In this document: positions 48,019-56,986 of the stretch, piece after piece
Layout of the letters: each line of letters starts with the position of its first letter
Numbering within the stretch: the first letter of the stretch is position 1
Source: Aureimonas sp. Leaf427
GTDB lineage: Bacteria > Pseudomonadota > Alphaproteobacteria > Rhizobiales > Rhizobiaceae
Assembly (NCBI RefSeq): GCF_001425485.1
Contig: NZ_LMQW01000002.1
Coordinates: forward strand, 117,262-181,261
Direction: 5' to 3'
DNA: 64,000 bases
Position numbers and translations under genes: made by a program
The notes under the pieces: model-generated
Told to the model about the DNA's origin: nothing
Seen by the model: the letters and a program-made list of their open reading frames with translations, nothing else
The model's database searches: none

Positions 48019-48049
48019 CAGGTACGAGTTCGAGTGCACTCTCAGTCAA
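48019..48049 (-). promoter_or_regulatory. MerR-type promoter with 19-bp spacer and dyad
   Basis: On the minus strand -35 TTGACT (48049-48044) and -10-like TACCTG (48024-48019) are separated by 19 bp. The palindrome GAGTGCACTC (48041-48032) lies in the spacer. Over-long spacer plus central dyad is the signature of promoters remodelled by MerR proteins. The -10 match is poor, as is common in GC-rich genomes. It lies 30 bp upstream of the merR-like start. Confidence 0.7.
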
Positions 48050-48159
48050 GGGGTTTTTGCCAAGCGACGAAGACGGGTTCGAAGGCCGCCTTGCGACAGC
48101 CGGTGGAGCGCTGGCACCCCGTCCCGCCCCGCGGAACGAGGTGCCGGCCGCCTTCGCGC

Positions 48160-49233
48160 TCAGTTCGTCGGCGGAGCCTTGATCCAGTCGGCGGTGACGG
48201 AGCTTTCCAGCCTGAACTCGGGGAGCTTGGCGTTCAGCTCCTCCTCGTTCTTCACGTCGTTGTCGATCAGGAACTTCTGGGTGATCAGCGTCGGCGGAAG
48301 GAGGACGGTGGTCTCCTTCAGCTCGCCCGTCAGCGAGAGGGCGACGGCCCGGACCGCGGCGGCCCCGGTGCCCGAGGCGCTGATGGCGGCGGTCGCGACC
48401 CAGGCGCTGTTCGGCTCGCGGATCGCCTGGATGTCGGAGGTCGAGACGTCGATCGAGTAGATCTTCACCTGCCCGTTCAGGCCGTTCTCGTCGACGGCGA
48501 TCTTGGCGCCGCGGCCGAACTCGTCCCACGGCGCGAGGATGACGTTGATCTCGGGATGGGCGCGGAAGACGGCCGCCGTCTGGTTCGCCACCGTCTGGGC
48601 GGGCGTGTCGTCCACGGCGCCCCATTGGGCCAGCTGCTCCACCTTCGGATGGCTCGCCTTGAAGGCCTGCCAGACCTTGTCGCGCTTATCGAGCGCCGGG
48701 AAGCCCTCGACATAGATGTAGCCGGCCTTGAAGGCCTCGCCGTTCTCCGCGACCGCCTGGCCGAGCACGAGGTCGAGCTGCTTGGACTCGTCCTGGTCGA
48801 TGGTGATGATGTCCTTCTGCGGCAGGTCGACGTTCTGGACGGCGATCTTGATGCCGGCGTCCAGCGCCTCCTGGACGACGTCGGAGATCGCCTCGCCCTT
48901 GCCGCCGGCCAGGATGATGCCGTCGACGCCGAGATTGATCGCCTGCCGGATCTGCTCGCGCTGCTCGTCCGGCTTCTGCCGTCCCTGGAAGGAGCGCAGC
49001 TCGATGCCGAGCGCGTCGGCCTGGCGTTTCACGCCGGCCTCGTAGTTCTGGTAGTAGTCGCCGCCCGACAGATAGACGATGAGCGCGAGTTTGACGCCGC
49101 CCTTGTCGAAGGGGGCGGGCGCGCCCGCGATGCCGGCGGCCTCGGCCGGTCCCGTGGAAAGGGCCGTGCCCGCGAGCGCCGAGCCGAGAAGGAGCGCGGC
49201 GGCGGAGAAGGAGAGGAGAGAGCGGCGGTTCAT
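48160..49233 (-). CDS. Sugar-type periplasmic binding protein (RbsB family)
   Basis: A 357-residue periplasmic protein with a signal peptide (M-N-R-R-S-L-L-S-F-S then hydrophobic, ending A-E-A-A). It has the type 1 binding fold of ribose/xylose/TorT-like proteins: Y-Y-Q-N-Y-E-A-G-V-K-R-Q, then I-N-L-G-V-D-G-I-I-L-A-G-G, A-V-Q-N-V-D and I-D-Q-D-E. The ligand (sugar, polyol or signal molecule) cannot be read from the sequence. AAAGGA precedes ATG 49233. It is the last gene of the operon ATPase-permease-binding protein and is separated by about 170 bp from the MerR unit on the same strand. Confidence 0.9.
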   Translation of the reverse strand: MNRRSLLSFSAAALLLGSALAGTALSTGPAEAAGIAGAPAPFDKGGVKLALIVYLSGGDYYQNYEAGVKRQADALGIELRSFQGRQKPDEQREQIRQAINLGVDGIILAGGKGEAISDVVQEALDAGIKIAVQNVDLPQKDIITIDQDESKQLDLVLGQAVAENGEAFKAGYIYVEGFPALDKRDKVWQAFKASHPKVEQLAQWGAVDDTPAQTVANQTAAVFRAHPEINVILAPWDEFGRGAKIAVDENGLNGQVKIYSIDVSTSDIQAIREPNSAWVATAAISASGTGAAAVRAVALSLTGELKETTVLLPPTLITQKFLIDNDVKNEEELNAKLPEFRLESSVTADWIKAPPTN

Positions 49234-49275
49234 GGCGTTCGTCCTTTGTGGCGGGAGGGAGAAGTTTGCGGGGGG

Positions 49276-50310
49276 TCAGGCGCTGCGGCGCGACAGGCCG
49301 AAGGTCACGGCCAGCGCCCCGATGAGCACCGCGCCCTTCACGAAATCCTGGAGGTAGTAGGGCGCGTTCAACATGGTGAGGCCGTTGAGGAGGACGCCGA
49401 CGAAGACCGCGCCCACCACGGTGCCGAAGACGTTCGGCCGGTTGGCGCCGAGCACCGCGTAGCCGATGAGCGAGGCGGCGACCGCGTCGAGCATCAGGGA
49501 ATTGCCGGCGGAGACGTCGCCTCGCCCGATGCGGGCGGCGAGAAGCACGCCGCCGAGCGAGGCGATCGTGGCCGAGATCACATAGGCCGAGACCCGGTAA
49601 AGCTTGGTCGGCGCGCCCGCCAGATGGGCCGCCGTCTCGGAGCCGCCGACGGCATAGAAGACCCGGCCCCAGCGCGTGCGCTCCATCAGGAACCAGAAGG
49701 CCAGCGCCACCACCGCGAGGATGATGACGGGCACCGGCACGACGCCGCCCACCCGGTAGCGCCCGAGCGCGAGGAAGCCTTCGGTGAAGCTGCCGGTCGC
49801 GGAGCTGCCGTCGAGAAGCGCCATGCCCGGCGCGATGGAGCGTCCGCCGGTCGGGATCAGCTGGGCGCCGGCGAGGAGAAACAGCGTGCCGAGCGTCGCC
49901 AGGAGATCGGGCACGCGCAAGGCCACGATCAGGAGCCCGTTCAGGAGCCCGACGAGCACGCCGATGGCGAGCGCGCCGGCGACCGCCTCGTAGGCGGAGC
50001 CGCCGAGTACGATCAGGATATAGGCCGCCGCCATCTGCGACAGGGCCGCCAGCGCGCCGACCGAGAGGTCGAAGCCCCCGACCGCCGAGCTGACGGTGAC
50101 GCCGATGCCGAGGAGCGCGACGATCGCCACGCCCTGCAGGATCGAGAAGATGTTGGCGACGCGCAGGAAGGCCGGCTCGTTGTACTGGAAGGCGGCGATC
50201 AGCACGGCGAGGAGGATGAAGATGCCGCCCTTGATCGCGATGTCGCCGAGGGCGGGACGCGGCGCGGACGGCACCTTCGGCGCGGCGGCGGACGAGGCAA
50301 GCGAACTCAT
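49276..50310 (-). CDS. Sugar-type ABC permease (RbsC family)
   Basis: A 344-residue integral membrane protein with about eight to ten helices. G-I-G-V-T-V-S-S-A-V-G-G-F-D-L-S-V-G is the signature stretch of RbsC/XylH permeases (usually T-G-G-I-D-L-S-V-G), and the later A-I-G-G-N-type loop reads A-V-G-G-S-E-T-A-A-H-L-A-G. Start 50310 overlaps the ATPase stop by ATGA (50307-50310); longer readings shadow the ATPase gene. It forms the homodimeric channel of the importer with the flanking ATPase and binding protein. Confidence 0.92.
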   Translation of the reverse strand: MSSLASSAAAPKVPSAPRPALGDIAIKGGIFILLAVLIAAFQYNEPAFLRVANIFSILQGVAIVALLGIGVTVSSAVGGFDLSVGALAALSQMAAAYILIVLGGSAYEAVAGALAIGVLVGLLNGLLIVALRVPDLLATLGTLFLLAGAQLIPTGGRSIAPGMALLDGSSATGSFTEGFLALGRYRVGGVVPVPVIILAVVALAFWFLMERTRWGRVFYAVGGSETAAHLAGAPTKLYRVSAYVISATIASLGGVLLAARIGRGDVSAGNSLMLDAVAASLIGYAVLGANRPNVFGTVVGAVFVGVLLNGLTMLNAPYYLQDFVKGAVLIGALAVTFGLSRRSA

Positions 50311-51845
50311 GACAGGGCCCGTGCGATTTCGAGTTGAGCAAAGGATGGAAGAAGGGCGGCCGGCGCGTCGGACGGGCCGGCGCCGTCCGGCAGGAGCCGG
50401 CCGTCCTCCATCACGAGGATGCGGTCGCCGACCTCCAGGGCCTCTTCGTAGTCGTTGACGAAGACGAGGGTGGCGCGCTCGCCGGCCCGTTCCCGGATGG
50501 CCGCGATGATGTCGTCGCGCGCGCCGATGTCGACGCCCTGGAAGGGCTCGTCGAGGAGGAGAAGGCGCGAGGGCTCGGCGTGCCAGCGCGCCAGAACCAC
50601 CTTCTGCTGGTTGCCGCCGGAGAGCGACGAGAGCTTGGCGTCCGGGCCGCCGGCCTTGATGCCGAAGGCGCCGATCGCCTCGATCGCCGCCGCCCGCTCG
50701 CGGCGCTCGGGCACGAGACCCGCCTTCGACCAGCGCTTCAGGAAGGGAAAGCCGATCGTCCCGGCGATGGAGGCGAAGGGCACGGAGGCGGGGAAGAAGG
50801 AGGTCCGCCAGCGGTCCTCGCCGGCGTGGAAGATGCCGGCCGCGATCGAATCCGCCGGCCCTTTCGACCGGAAGGGACGCCCGTCCAGATGGAGGCTGCC
50901 CTCGGCGAAGGGCCAGAGGCCGAAGATCGCGCCGGCGAGCGAGGTCTTGCCGGAGCCGACCGGGCCCGTGACCGCGACGATCTCGCCGCGACGGACGTTC
51001 AGATCGAAGGGCTCCCGCGAACGGCGCAGGCGCACGCCTTTGAGCTCCAGCACCGTGGCGGCGCCCTCGGACACGCGCGCCCGCGCCCGCCGATGGACGT
51101 CGTGGCCGACCATCAGGCGGATCGCCGCGTCGAAATCGACGGGGCGCCCGAAGCTGCCGGCGACGCGGCCGTCGCGCAGAACGAGCGTTCGGTCCGCGAG
51201 GCGGCGCAGATCGGCCGTCTTGTGCGAGATGTAGACGATCGCGACGCCGCTGCGCTTCAGCCCCTCGACGGCGGCGAAGAGCCGCTCGGACTCGGCGGCG
51301 GAAAGGCTTGCGGTCGGCTCGTCCAGCAGCAGCACCTTCGGCCGATGCGCGACGGCGCGGGCGATGGCGACGAGCTGCCGGTCGGCGAGCGAGATGTCGG
51401 AGAGCTGGGCGCCGAGATCGACGTCGAGCCCGATGCGCTCGGCCCGCTCCCGGGCCAGCCGGCGGGTCTTCGCCTTGGTCAGGACCAGCGGCCCGCTTCC
51501 GGAGCAGAAGAGGTCGAGCAGGAGATTGTCGGCGACGGACAGCGTGGGCACGCCGACATCGGCGATCGACTGGTGCACCGCGACGATCCCGGCGGCCTCG
51601 GCCTGCCCCGGCGTCGCGAGCACGACGCTCGCCCCCGCCATCTCGATCGAGCCGCGATCCGCGGCCTGGAGACCGCAAAGGATTTTGACCAGCGTCGACT
51701 TGCCGGCGCCGTTCGCGCCCATCAGCGCCACCACCTCGCCGCCGACGAGATCGAGATCGACCGCGTCGAGCGCCTGCGTCGGGCCGTAGCTCTTGGAAAT
51801 GCCGCGCAGCCTCAGCGCGGGCGGGTCTGTCGGCAATGTCGGCAT
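50307..51845 (-). CDS. Sugar-type ABC ATPase with two nucleotide-binding domains (RbsA family)
   Basis: A 512-residue double ATPase. Domain 1 has Walker A G-A-N-G-A-G-K-S-T (near 44), an atypical signature (I-S-L-A-D-R-Q-L) and Walker B L-L-L-D-E-P. Domain 2 has the altered Walker A G-P-V-G-S-G-K-T, signature L-S-G-G-N-Q-Q-K-V and L-L-L-D-E-P-F-Q-G-V-D. This asymmetry is normal for RbsA/XylG proteins, in which the second site is less active. ATG 51845 is chosen; a GTG at 51860 adds five codons, and neither has a good ribosome-binding site. It is the first gene of the operon. The AT-rich stretch 51955-51985 upstream should contain the promoter. Confidence 0.92.
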   Translation of the reverse strand: MPTLPTDPPALRLRGISKSYGPTQALDAVDLDLVGGEVVALMGANGAGKSTLVKILCGLQAADRGSIEMAGASVVLATPGQAEAAGIVAVHQSIADVGVPTLSVADNLLLDLFCSGSGPLVLTKAKTRRLARERAERIGLDVDLGAQLSDISLADRQLVAIARAVAHRPKVLLLDEPTASLSAAESERLFAAVEGLKRSGVAIVYISHKTADLRRLADRTLVLRDGRVAGSFGRPVDFDAAIRLMVGHDVHRRARARVSEGAATVLELKGVRLRRSREPFDLNVRRGEIVAVTGPVGSGKTSLAGAIFGLWPFAEGSLHLDGRPFRSKGPADSIAAGIFHAGEDRWRTSFFPASVPFASIAGTIGFPFLKRWSKAGLVPERRERAAAIEAIGAFGIKAGGPDAKLSSLSGGNQQKVVLARWHAEPSRLLLLDEPFQGVDIGARDDIIAAIRERAGERATLVFVNDYEEALEVGDRILVMEDGRLLPDGAGPSDAPAALLPSFAQLEIARALS

Positions 51846-52062
51846 CGAGGGCCAGTTCACGCGAGAGCCAGGGGGGCGTGCCGATGGCCCCGTCCCTTTC
51901 GGGCGGGGAAGACGTCTCGGCAGCCTGCAGGAGGCTAGGCGAGGGCCGCGACGGGCAAAAGAAAATATATACCATTCTTATGGACAAATTGAGCCGAAAG
52001 ACGCCGCCGCCCGAGCTTGGTGACACCCCCGAGCCCTCCGACGGGCGCTTCAGGCGAGCGGT
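51846..52062. other. Upstream region of the sugar importer
   Basis: An AT-rich core (about 51958-51985) containing TATATA-like sequence is the only promoter-like part; no -35 is convincing. An 11-bp direct repeat TTCAGGCGAGC (52049-52059, 52062-52072, period 13) straddles the end of the neighbouring ATPase gene, whose stop codon lies inside the second copy. No gene is seen. Confidence 0.45.
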
Positions 52063-53784
52063 TCAGGCGAGCTGCGAGACGGCGCTCCAAGGAGCGTCTC
52101 GGGCGGCGCCCGGACGGGCCGGCGCGGTCGCGGCCGGCGGCACAAGCCGGCTGGCGAGGAGTTCGCGCGTGTAGCCGTGTTCCGGGGCGGAGAGGATGCG
52201 GCGCGTGGCGCCCGTCTCGACGATGCGCCCGGCTTTCAGGACCGCGACGTGGTGGGCCATCTCGGCCACGACGTCGAGATCGTGCGTGATCAGGAGATAG
52301 CCGACCGTCCTCTCCTTCTGAAGCTCGACCAGGAGGGCGAGGATCTCCTTCTGGACGCTGGCGTCGAGGGCCGAGGTCGGCTCGTCCAGGACCACCAGCC
52401 GGGGCGAGGAGGCGAAGGCGCGGGCGATCGCGACCCGCTGCTTCTGGCCGCCCGACAGCTCGGCGGGCCGGCGGCTCTCCAGCGCGGCGGGCAGGCGCAC
52501 CCGCTCCATCAGCGCGGCGGCCTCGGCTTTCGGATCGCCAGCGCCCGCGATGGCCAGCGCGCGGCGCAGGATCGCGCCGATCGTGTGGGCGGGATTGAGC
52601 GTCGCGTCCGGCGACTGGAAGACCATGCGGATGGCGCCCCGGTCGCTTGGCCCGCGCCGGTCGAATTGCGTCGGCAGAGCTCGGCCGTTAAGCTCGATCG
52701 CGCCCGCCTGCCGGTCGTGGATGCCGCAGATCAATTTCCCGATCGTCGTCTTGCCCGAGCCGGATTCCCCGACGAGGCCGAGCGTCTCGCCCGCCTTGAT
52801 CACCAGCGAGACGTCCTCGACGGCGGGGCGGCCGCGCTTCGCCTTGCTGAAACCGTGCTCCAGGCCCTCGACCTTGAGGATGGCGGGCGCGCCGGGCCGG
52901 GCCTCGGGCCGCGGGTCCTTGGCGAGGACGCTGCCGAGGAGCTGGCGCGTATAGGGATGGCGCGCATCGTCGCGCAATTGCGCATAGGTCCCCGTCTCGA
53001 CGATCTCGCCGGCGCGCATCACGGCGATCTCGTGCGCGTGGACGCTGGCGAGATGGATGTCGTGCGTGATGAGCAGATAGCTCGTGCCGCGGCGTCGCTG
53101 CAGATCGGCGAGGAGGTCCATCGTCTGGCGCTGCACCGTCACGTCGAGCGCCGTCGTCGGCTCGTCGAGAACGATGAGCGCGGGCTCCAGCGCCATCGCC
53201 ATGGCGATTGAGACGCGCTGCTGCATGCCGCCGGAAATTTGGTGCGCGAAGAGGTCCATCACCGCCCGCGGCTCGCGGATCTGCACCTCGCCGAGCAGCC
53301 GCTCCGTCTCCCTCAGCGCCTCGGCGCGCGGCAGGGAGAGATGGACTTCGAGGATCTCCGCCACCTGGCGCCCGATCGAGAGGGACGGGTTCAGCGCCAT
53401 GCCGGGATTCTGGTAGACGGCGGCGATCCGCCGCCCCCTCAGCCGGCGCAGATCGCCCTCGCCGGCCGCCAGGAGATCGTGCGGGCCGAGCCGCAGCACC
53501 CGCGCCTCGCGCCGCGCGCCGGCCGGCAGATAGGACAGGATCGCCATCGCGACCGAACTCTTGCCGCTGCCCGATTCTCCCACCAGCGCCAGCGTCTGCC
53601 CGGCCGGCAGCGAGAAGGACACATCGCGCACGGCGGCGGCGTCGGGAGCGCCCGCCCGGTCGCGGGCCCGTTTGTAGACGACGCTCAGACCCTCGACCTC
53701 CAAGGCGACGGTCGCTTCGAGCGTTGCGGGGGCCTGGCGAGCCGAGCACGAATAATCGTCTACCAAAGAAGCACCTCGCGACAT
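52063..53784 (-). CDS. Dual ATP-binding subunit of a second peptide-type ABC importer
   Basis: A 573-residue fused DppD-DppF-like ATPase. Domain 1: Walker A G-E-S-G-S-G-K-S near 75, signature I-S-G-G-M-Q-Q-R-V, Walker B I-V-L-D-E-P-T-T-A-L-D. Domain 2: Walker A G-E-S-G-S-G-K-T, signature L-S-G-G-Q-K-Q-R-V, Walker B L-V-V-L-D-E-P-T-S-A-L-D. Both carry the T-R-x-L-L C-terminal peptide-transporter stretch. Start 53784 is preferred because a longer reading would cross the promoter and enter the divergent monooxygenase gene. It is transcribed away from the monooxygenase, binding protein and two permeases, which otherwise lack an ATPase, so it serves that importer. The only space for promoters is the 67 bp between the two starts. 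Confidence 0.92.
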   Translation of the reverse strand: MSRGASLVDDYSCSARQAPATLEATVALEVEGLSVVYKRARDRAGAPDAAAVRDVSFSLPAGQTLALVGESGSGKSSVAMAILSYLPAGARREARVLRLGPHDLLAAGEGDLRRLRGRRIAAVYQNPGMALNPSLSIGRQVAEILEVHLSLPRAEALRETERLLGEVQIREPRAVMDLFAHQISGGMQQRVSIAMAMALEPALIVLDEPTTALDVTVQRQTMDLLADLQRRRGTSYLLITHDIHLASVHAHEIAVMRAGEIVETGTYAQLRDDARHPYTRQLLGSVLAKDPRPEARPGAPAILKVEGLEHGFSKAKRGRPAVEDVSLVIKAGETLGLVGESGSGKTTIGKLICGIHDRQAGAIELNGRALPTQFDRRGPSDRGAIRMVFQSPDATLNPAHTIGAILRRALAIAGAGDPKAEAAALMERVRLPAALESRRPAELSGGQKQRVAIARAFASSPRLVVLDEPTSALDASVQKEILALLVELQKERTVGYLLITHDLDVVAEMAHHVAVLKAGRIVETGATRRILSAPEHGYTRELLASRLVPPAATAPARPGAARDAPWSAVSQLA

Positions 53785-53851
53785 GATCCGACCCGGAAGA
53801 TCGAACTCTATAGAATAGACTAGATAATCTATATACATTATTCCTCTGGTG
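53785..53851. promoter_or_regulatory. 67-bp AT-rich divergent promoter with palindrome TAGATAATCTA
   Basis: This short region serves both the dual ATPase and the monooxygenase/importer operon. TAGAT-A-ATCTA (53821-53831) is a perfect 11-bp palindrome, and CTATAG (53807-53812) lies 8 bp away. The AT-richness is extreme for this genome. A single bound regulator could switch both directions. Confidence 0.5.
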
Positions 53852-55225
53852 ATGAAAAAGCCAGATCGGACCGGACGTCTCGTGCCCCGCAAGCTCATTC
53901 TCGCCGGATTCTTCTTCAATCCCCAGGGGAACCACCGCATTTCGTGGCGCCACGAGAAGGCGCCCGACCACGAGGTCTTTTCCCTCGACTATTACGCGGA
54001 CCTCGCGCGGGAGGCCGAGCGCGCCAAGCTCGACTTCATCTTCCTCGCCGATCACATGGCGATCTGGAGCGGCGCGCGCTCCTCCGTCCGGCACTATGCC
54101 AATCCGCGGCTGGAGCCGATCACGCTCCTCTCGGCGCTGGCGGCCGTGACGCGGGACATCGGCCTCGTCTCGACGGCCAGCACCTCCTACAGCGAGCCCT
54201 ACAATCTCGCCCGCCTCTTCGCCTCGCTCGATCATCTGAGCGCCGGGCGGGCCGCCATCAACATCGTGACCTCCGCCATGGCGGAGGAGGCGCAGAACTA
54301 CGGGCACGGCGACGTCTTCGCCCATGGCGACCGCTACCGCCGGGCGGAGGAATACGTCCGCGTGCTGCGCGCGCTCTGGGATTCCTGGGAAGACGAGGCG
54401 CTGCTCTTCGACCGCGCGAGCGGCGACTTCGCCGACGAGACCCGCGTCCACGCGCTCGACCACGAGGGCGAGTTCTTCAAGGTGCGCGGACCGCTCAACG
54501 TGCCGCGCCCGCCGCAGGGCCATCTGCCCGTCTTCCAGGCCGGCTCCTCCTCCGACGGCAAGGACTTCGCCGCGCGCCATGTCGACGTGCAGTTCGTCTC
54601 CTTACGCTCGATCGAGGACGCGCTCTCCTATCGCGCCGACATGAACGCGCGGCTGGCGAAAGCCGGGCGCGACCCCGCCGAGCTGATCGTGCTCCAGGGC
54701 CTGCAGCCGGTCGTCGCCGGCTCGCGCGCCGAGGCCGAGGACCGCTTCGCACATCTCCAGGCCCTCCAGCCGGACCGGCTCAGCCTCGATCTTCTCTCCG
54801 CCTGGTCCGGCGTCGACCTCGACGGCGTCGATCCGGACGGGCCGATGCCGCCTCTGCCGGAGGCCGAGGGCTACAAAGGCGTGCAGACCACGCTGGAGCG
54901 CGTGCGCCTCCACGCCGCCAAGGGCCTCAGCGTCATCGAGATCGCGCGGACCATGTCGGCAGGCGGCGAGATGCAGTTCGTCGGCGGCACGCCCCGCGAG
55001 ATCGCGGACGACATCGAGGCCTGGTTCACCTCCGGGGCGGTCGACGGGTTCAACCTGATGTTCCCGCACCTGCCCGGCGACTGGACCGACTTCACGGGCA
55101 AGGTCGTGCCCGAGCTTCAGCGGCGCGGGCTGTTCCAGCGCGAATACGGCCCCGGCACGCTGCGCGAGCGCCTCGGCCTTGCCCCCGCTCCCAACCTCTT
55201 CCGCCCTGCCCTGGCGGCCGAATGA
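53852..55225 (+). CDS. Flavin-dependent monooxygenase, NtaA/SnaA/DszA type (LLM class)
   Basis: A 457-residue monooxygenase. Typical elements are L-I-L-A-G-F-F-F-N-P-Q-G, S-W-R-H, F-I-F-L-A-D-H-M, Y-S-E-P-Y-N-L-A-R, L-D-H-L-S-A-G-R, N-I-V-T-S, the G-H-G-D-V-F-A-H-G-D-R-Y loop and P-V-F-Q-A-G-S-S-S-D-G. Family members oxidise nitrilotriacetate, dibenzothiophene sulfone, pristinamycin and sulfur compounds with FMNH2. The flavin reductase partner is not nearby. A GTG immediately upstream of ATG 53852 is an alternative start. It is the first gene of an operon with a peptide-type binding protein and two permeases, so the substrate is probably imported, such as an organosulfur or chelator-like compound. 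Confidence 0.9.
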   Translation: MKKPDRTGRLVPRKLILAGFFFNPQGNHRISWRHEKAPDHEVFSLDYYADLAREAERAKLDFIFLADHMAIWSGARSSVRHYANPRLEPITLLSALAAVTRDIGLVSTASTSYSEPYNLARLFASLDHLSAGRAAINIVTSAMAEEAQNYGHGDVFAHGDRYRRAEEYVRVLRALWDSWEDEALLFDRASGDFADETRVHALDHEGEFFKVRGPLNVPRPPQGHLPVFQAGSSSDGKDFAARHVDVQFVSLRSIEDALSYRADMNARLAKAGRDPAELIVLQGLQPVVAGSRAEAEDRFAHLQALQPDRLSLDLLSAWSGVDLDGVDPDGPMPPLPEAEGYKGVQTTLERVRLHAAKGLSVIEIARTMSAGGEMQFVGGTPREIADDIEAWFTSGAVDGFNLMFPHLPGDWTDFTGKVVPELQRRGLFQREYGPGTLRERLGLAPAPNLFRPALAAE

Positions 55226-55253
55226 CACCGCTTCGAGATTGAAAGGCCGACCC

Positions 55254-56927
55254 ATGACCCAGCAGCATTTCTTGTCGCGTCTCCTGACGCAGCGTCTGCG
55301 CGATGCGCTTCCCGGAGGCGCCGCCGCCGATCTCTGGAACGTCGCGCTCGACGAGCATGTCGGCGGCCATCTCGACCGGCGGGCGCTCCTCAAATATGCC
55401 GGCGCGCTCGGCATCACGACCGCTCTCGGCTCGGCGGGACTGCTCGCCGGCCTTCGGCCCGCCAAGGCCGCCGGCAAGCCGGGCGGCACGATCCGGGTCG
55501 GCCTCAGTCAGCCGACCGCCGCCTTCAATCCCGTGCTTCTCACCGACAGCGCCTCCATCGGCGTGCTCAGCCAGGTCGGCGAATATCTGATCCTCGACGA
55601 TCCCGAGCATGGTCTCGTGCCGCAGCTGGCCCTTTCCTGGGAGGCCGACGAGAGCCTGACGCGCTGGACGGTCAAGCTTCGTCCGGGCGTGCGCTTCCAC
55701 GACGGGCGCGAGGTGACCTCGGCCGACGTCGTCGCGAGCTTCGAGCGCATCACCGATCCCGCGAACGGCTCCTCCGCCCTCTCCGCGCTGAAGGGACTTC
55801 TCGCCAAGGGCGGCACGAGCGCGACCGATCCGCTGACCGTCGTGTTCCAGACCGAGATCGCCAACACGAACTTTCCCTATTACATTTCCTCCAGCGTGGT
55901 CGCCGCGATCGTCCTTCCCGCCCATCTCGGCTCGGACTACGAGAAGAGCTTCATCGGCACCGGCCCGTTCCGCTTCGAGAGCTACCAGCCGCAGCGCGGC
56001 ATCGCCTTCGTGCGCAACGACGACTATTGGGGCGAGAAGGCCCTGCCGGACCGCGTCGAGTTCCGCTTCTACCAGGACCAGCAGGCGCAGTTCCTGGCGC
56101 TGAAGAGCGGCGAGGTGGACGTCATTCCCGAGGTCAGCACGCTGACCACCGTGGTGGAGAGCGACCCGACGCTGCAGATCCTCAGCGTCGATTCCGCGCG
56201 CCACGACGCCATCCACCTGCGCACCGACGCCGCCGAGCTGTCGGATGCGCGCGTGCGCCGCGCCTTCGCGCTCGCCATCGACCGCAAGGCCATCGTCTCC
56301 GGCTTCTACCGGGACCGCGCGTCGACCGGAAACGACAGCGTCTTCTCGCCGATCTACGCCTCGACGGACGACAGCGTGCCGCAGCGCGAGCAGGATATCG
56401 CGGCCGCCAAGCGGCTGCTCGGCGAGGCCGGCCTGCCCAACGGGTTCAAGGTGAAGCTGACGACCGAGCGCGCCTACAGCATTCCCGAATACGCCGTCCT
56501 CCTGCAGAACCAGGTGCGCCAGGCCGGCATCGAACTCGATCTCAACATCCTTCCGCAGGACGCCTATTACGGCAAGGCGGTGTTCGGCGAGTCGCCCTGG
56601 CTCGACTCCGAGCTCGGCATCACCGATTTCGGCCATCGCGGCACGCCGGACGTGATCCTGAACGCCACGCTGCGCAGCGACGGGCCGTGGAACGCGGCCC
56701 ATTTCAAGAGCCCGGCCTATGACGGGCTCCTGAAGGACTATTCGACCGCCCGCGATCTTCAGGCCCAGCGCCTCGCGGCCGGCAAGATCCAGCGGCTTCT
56801 CCTGGAGGAGACGCCGACCGTGATCACCCATTTCAACAAGTTCATCCGCTTCTCGAACAAGCGCGTGGCGGGCGTGCGCTTCACGGCGATCTCGCATTTC
56901 CTCCTCGCCGGCGCCTATCTGGCGTGA
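55254..56927 (+). CDS. Peptide/nickel-type periplasmic binding protein (SBP family 5)
   Basis: A 557-residue exported binding protein. An N-region of about 40 residues is followed by L-D-R-R-A-L-L-K-Y-A-G, a Tat-like signal, then a hydrophobic stretch ending in A-K-A-A. The mature chain begins G-G-T-I-R-V-G-L-S-Q and has the family elements W-T-V-K-L-R-P-G-V-R-F-H-D-G-R-E-V-T-S-A-D-V, T-G-P-F-R-F and D-Y-W-G. It captures the ligand for the two permeases encoded next. AAAGG precedes ATG 55254, 28 bp after the monooxygenase stop. Its own stop overlaps a possible start of the first permease. Confidence 0.92.
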   Translation: MTQQHFLSRLLTQRLRDALPGGAAADLWNVALDEHVGGHLDRRALLKYAGALGITTALGSAGLLAGLRPAKAAGKPGGTIRVGLSQPTAAFNPVLLTDSASIGVLSQVGEYLILDDPEHGLVPQLALSWEADESLTRWTVKLRPGVRFHDGREVTSADVVASFERITDPANGSSALSALKGLLAKGGTSATDPLTVVFQTEIANTNFPYYISSSVVAAIVLPAHLGSDYEKSFIGTGPFRFESYQPQRGIAFVRNDDYWGEKALPDRVEFRFYQDQQAQFLALKSGEVDVIPEVSTLTTVVESDPTLQILSVDSARHDAIHLRTDAAELSDARVRRAFALAIDRKAIVSGFYRDRASTGNDSVFSPIYASTDDSVPQREQDIAAAKRLLGEAGLPNGFKVKLTTERAYSIPEYAVLLQNQVRQAGIELDLNILPQDAYYGKAVFGESPWLDSELGITDFGHRGTPDVILNATLRSDGPWNAAHFKSPAYDGLLKDYSTARDLQAQRLAAGKIQRLLLEETPTVITHFNKFIRFSNKRVAGVRFTAISHFLLAGAYLA

Positions 56928-56986
56928 TCTCCCCGCGGCGGCGGGGGAACGACCTCGCCGCCGCGCCTCCCTGGAACCCCATCGGC

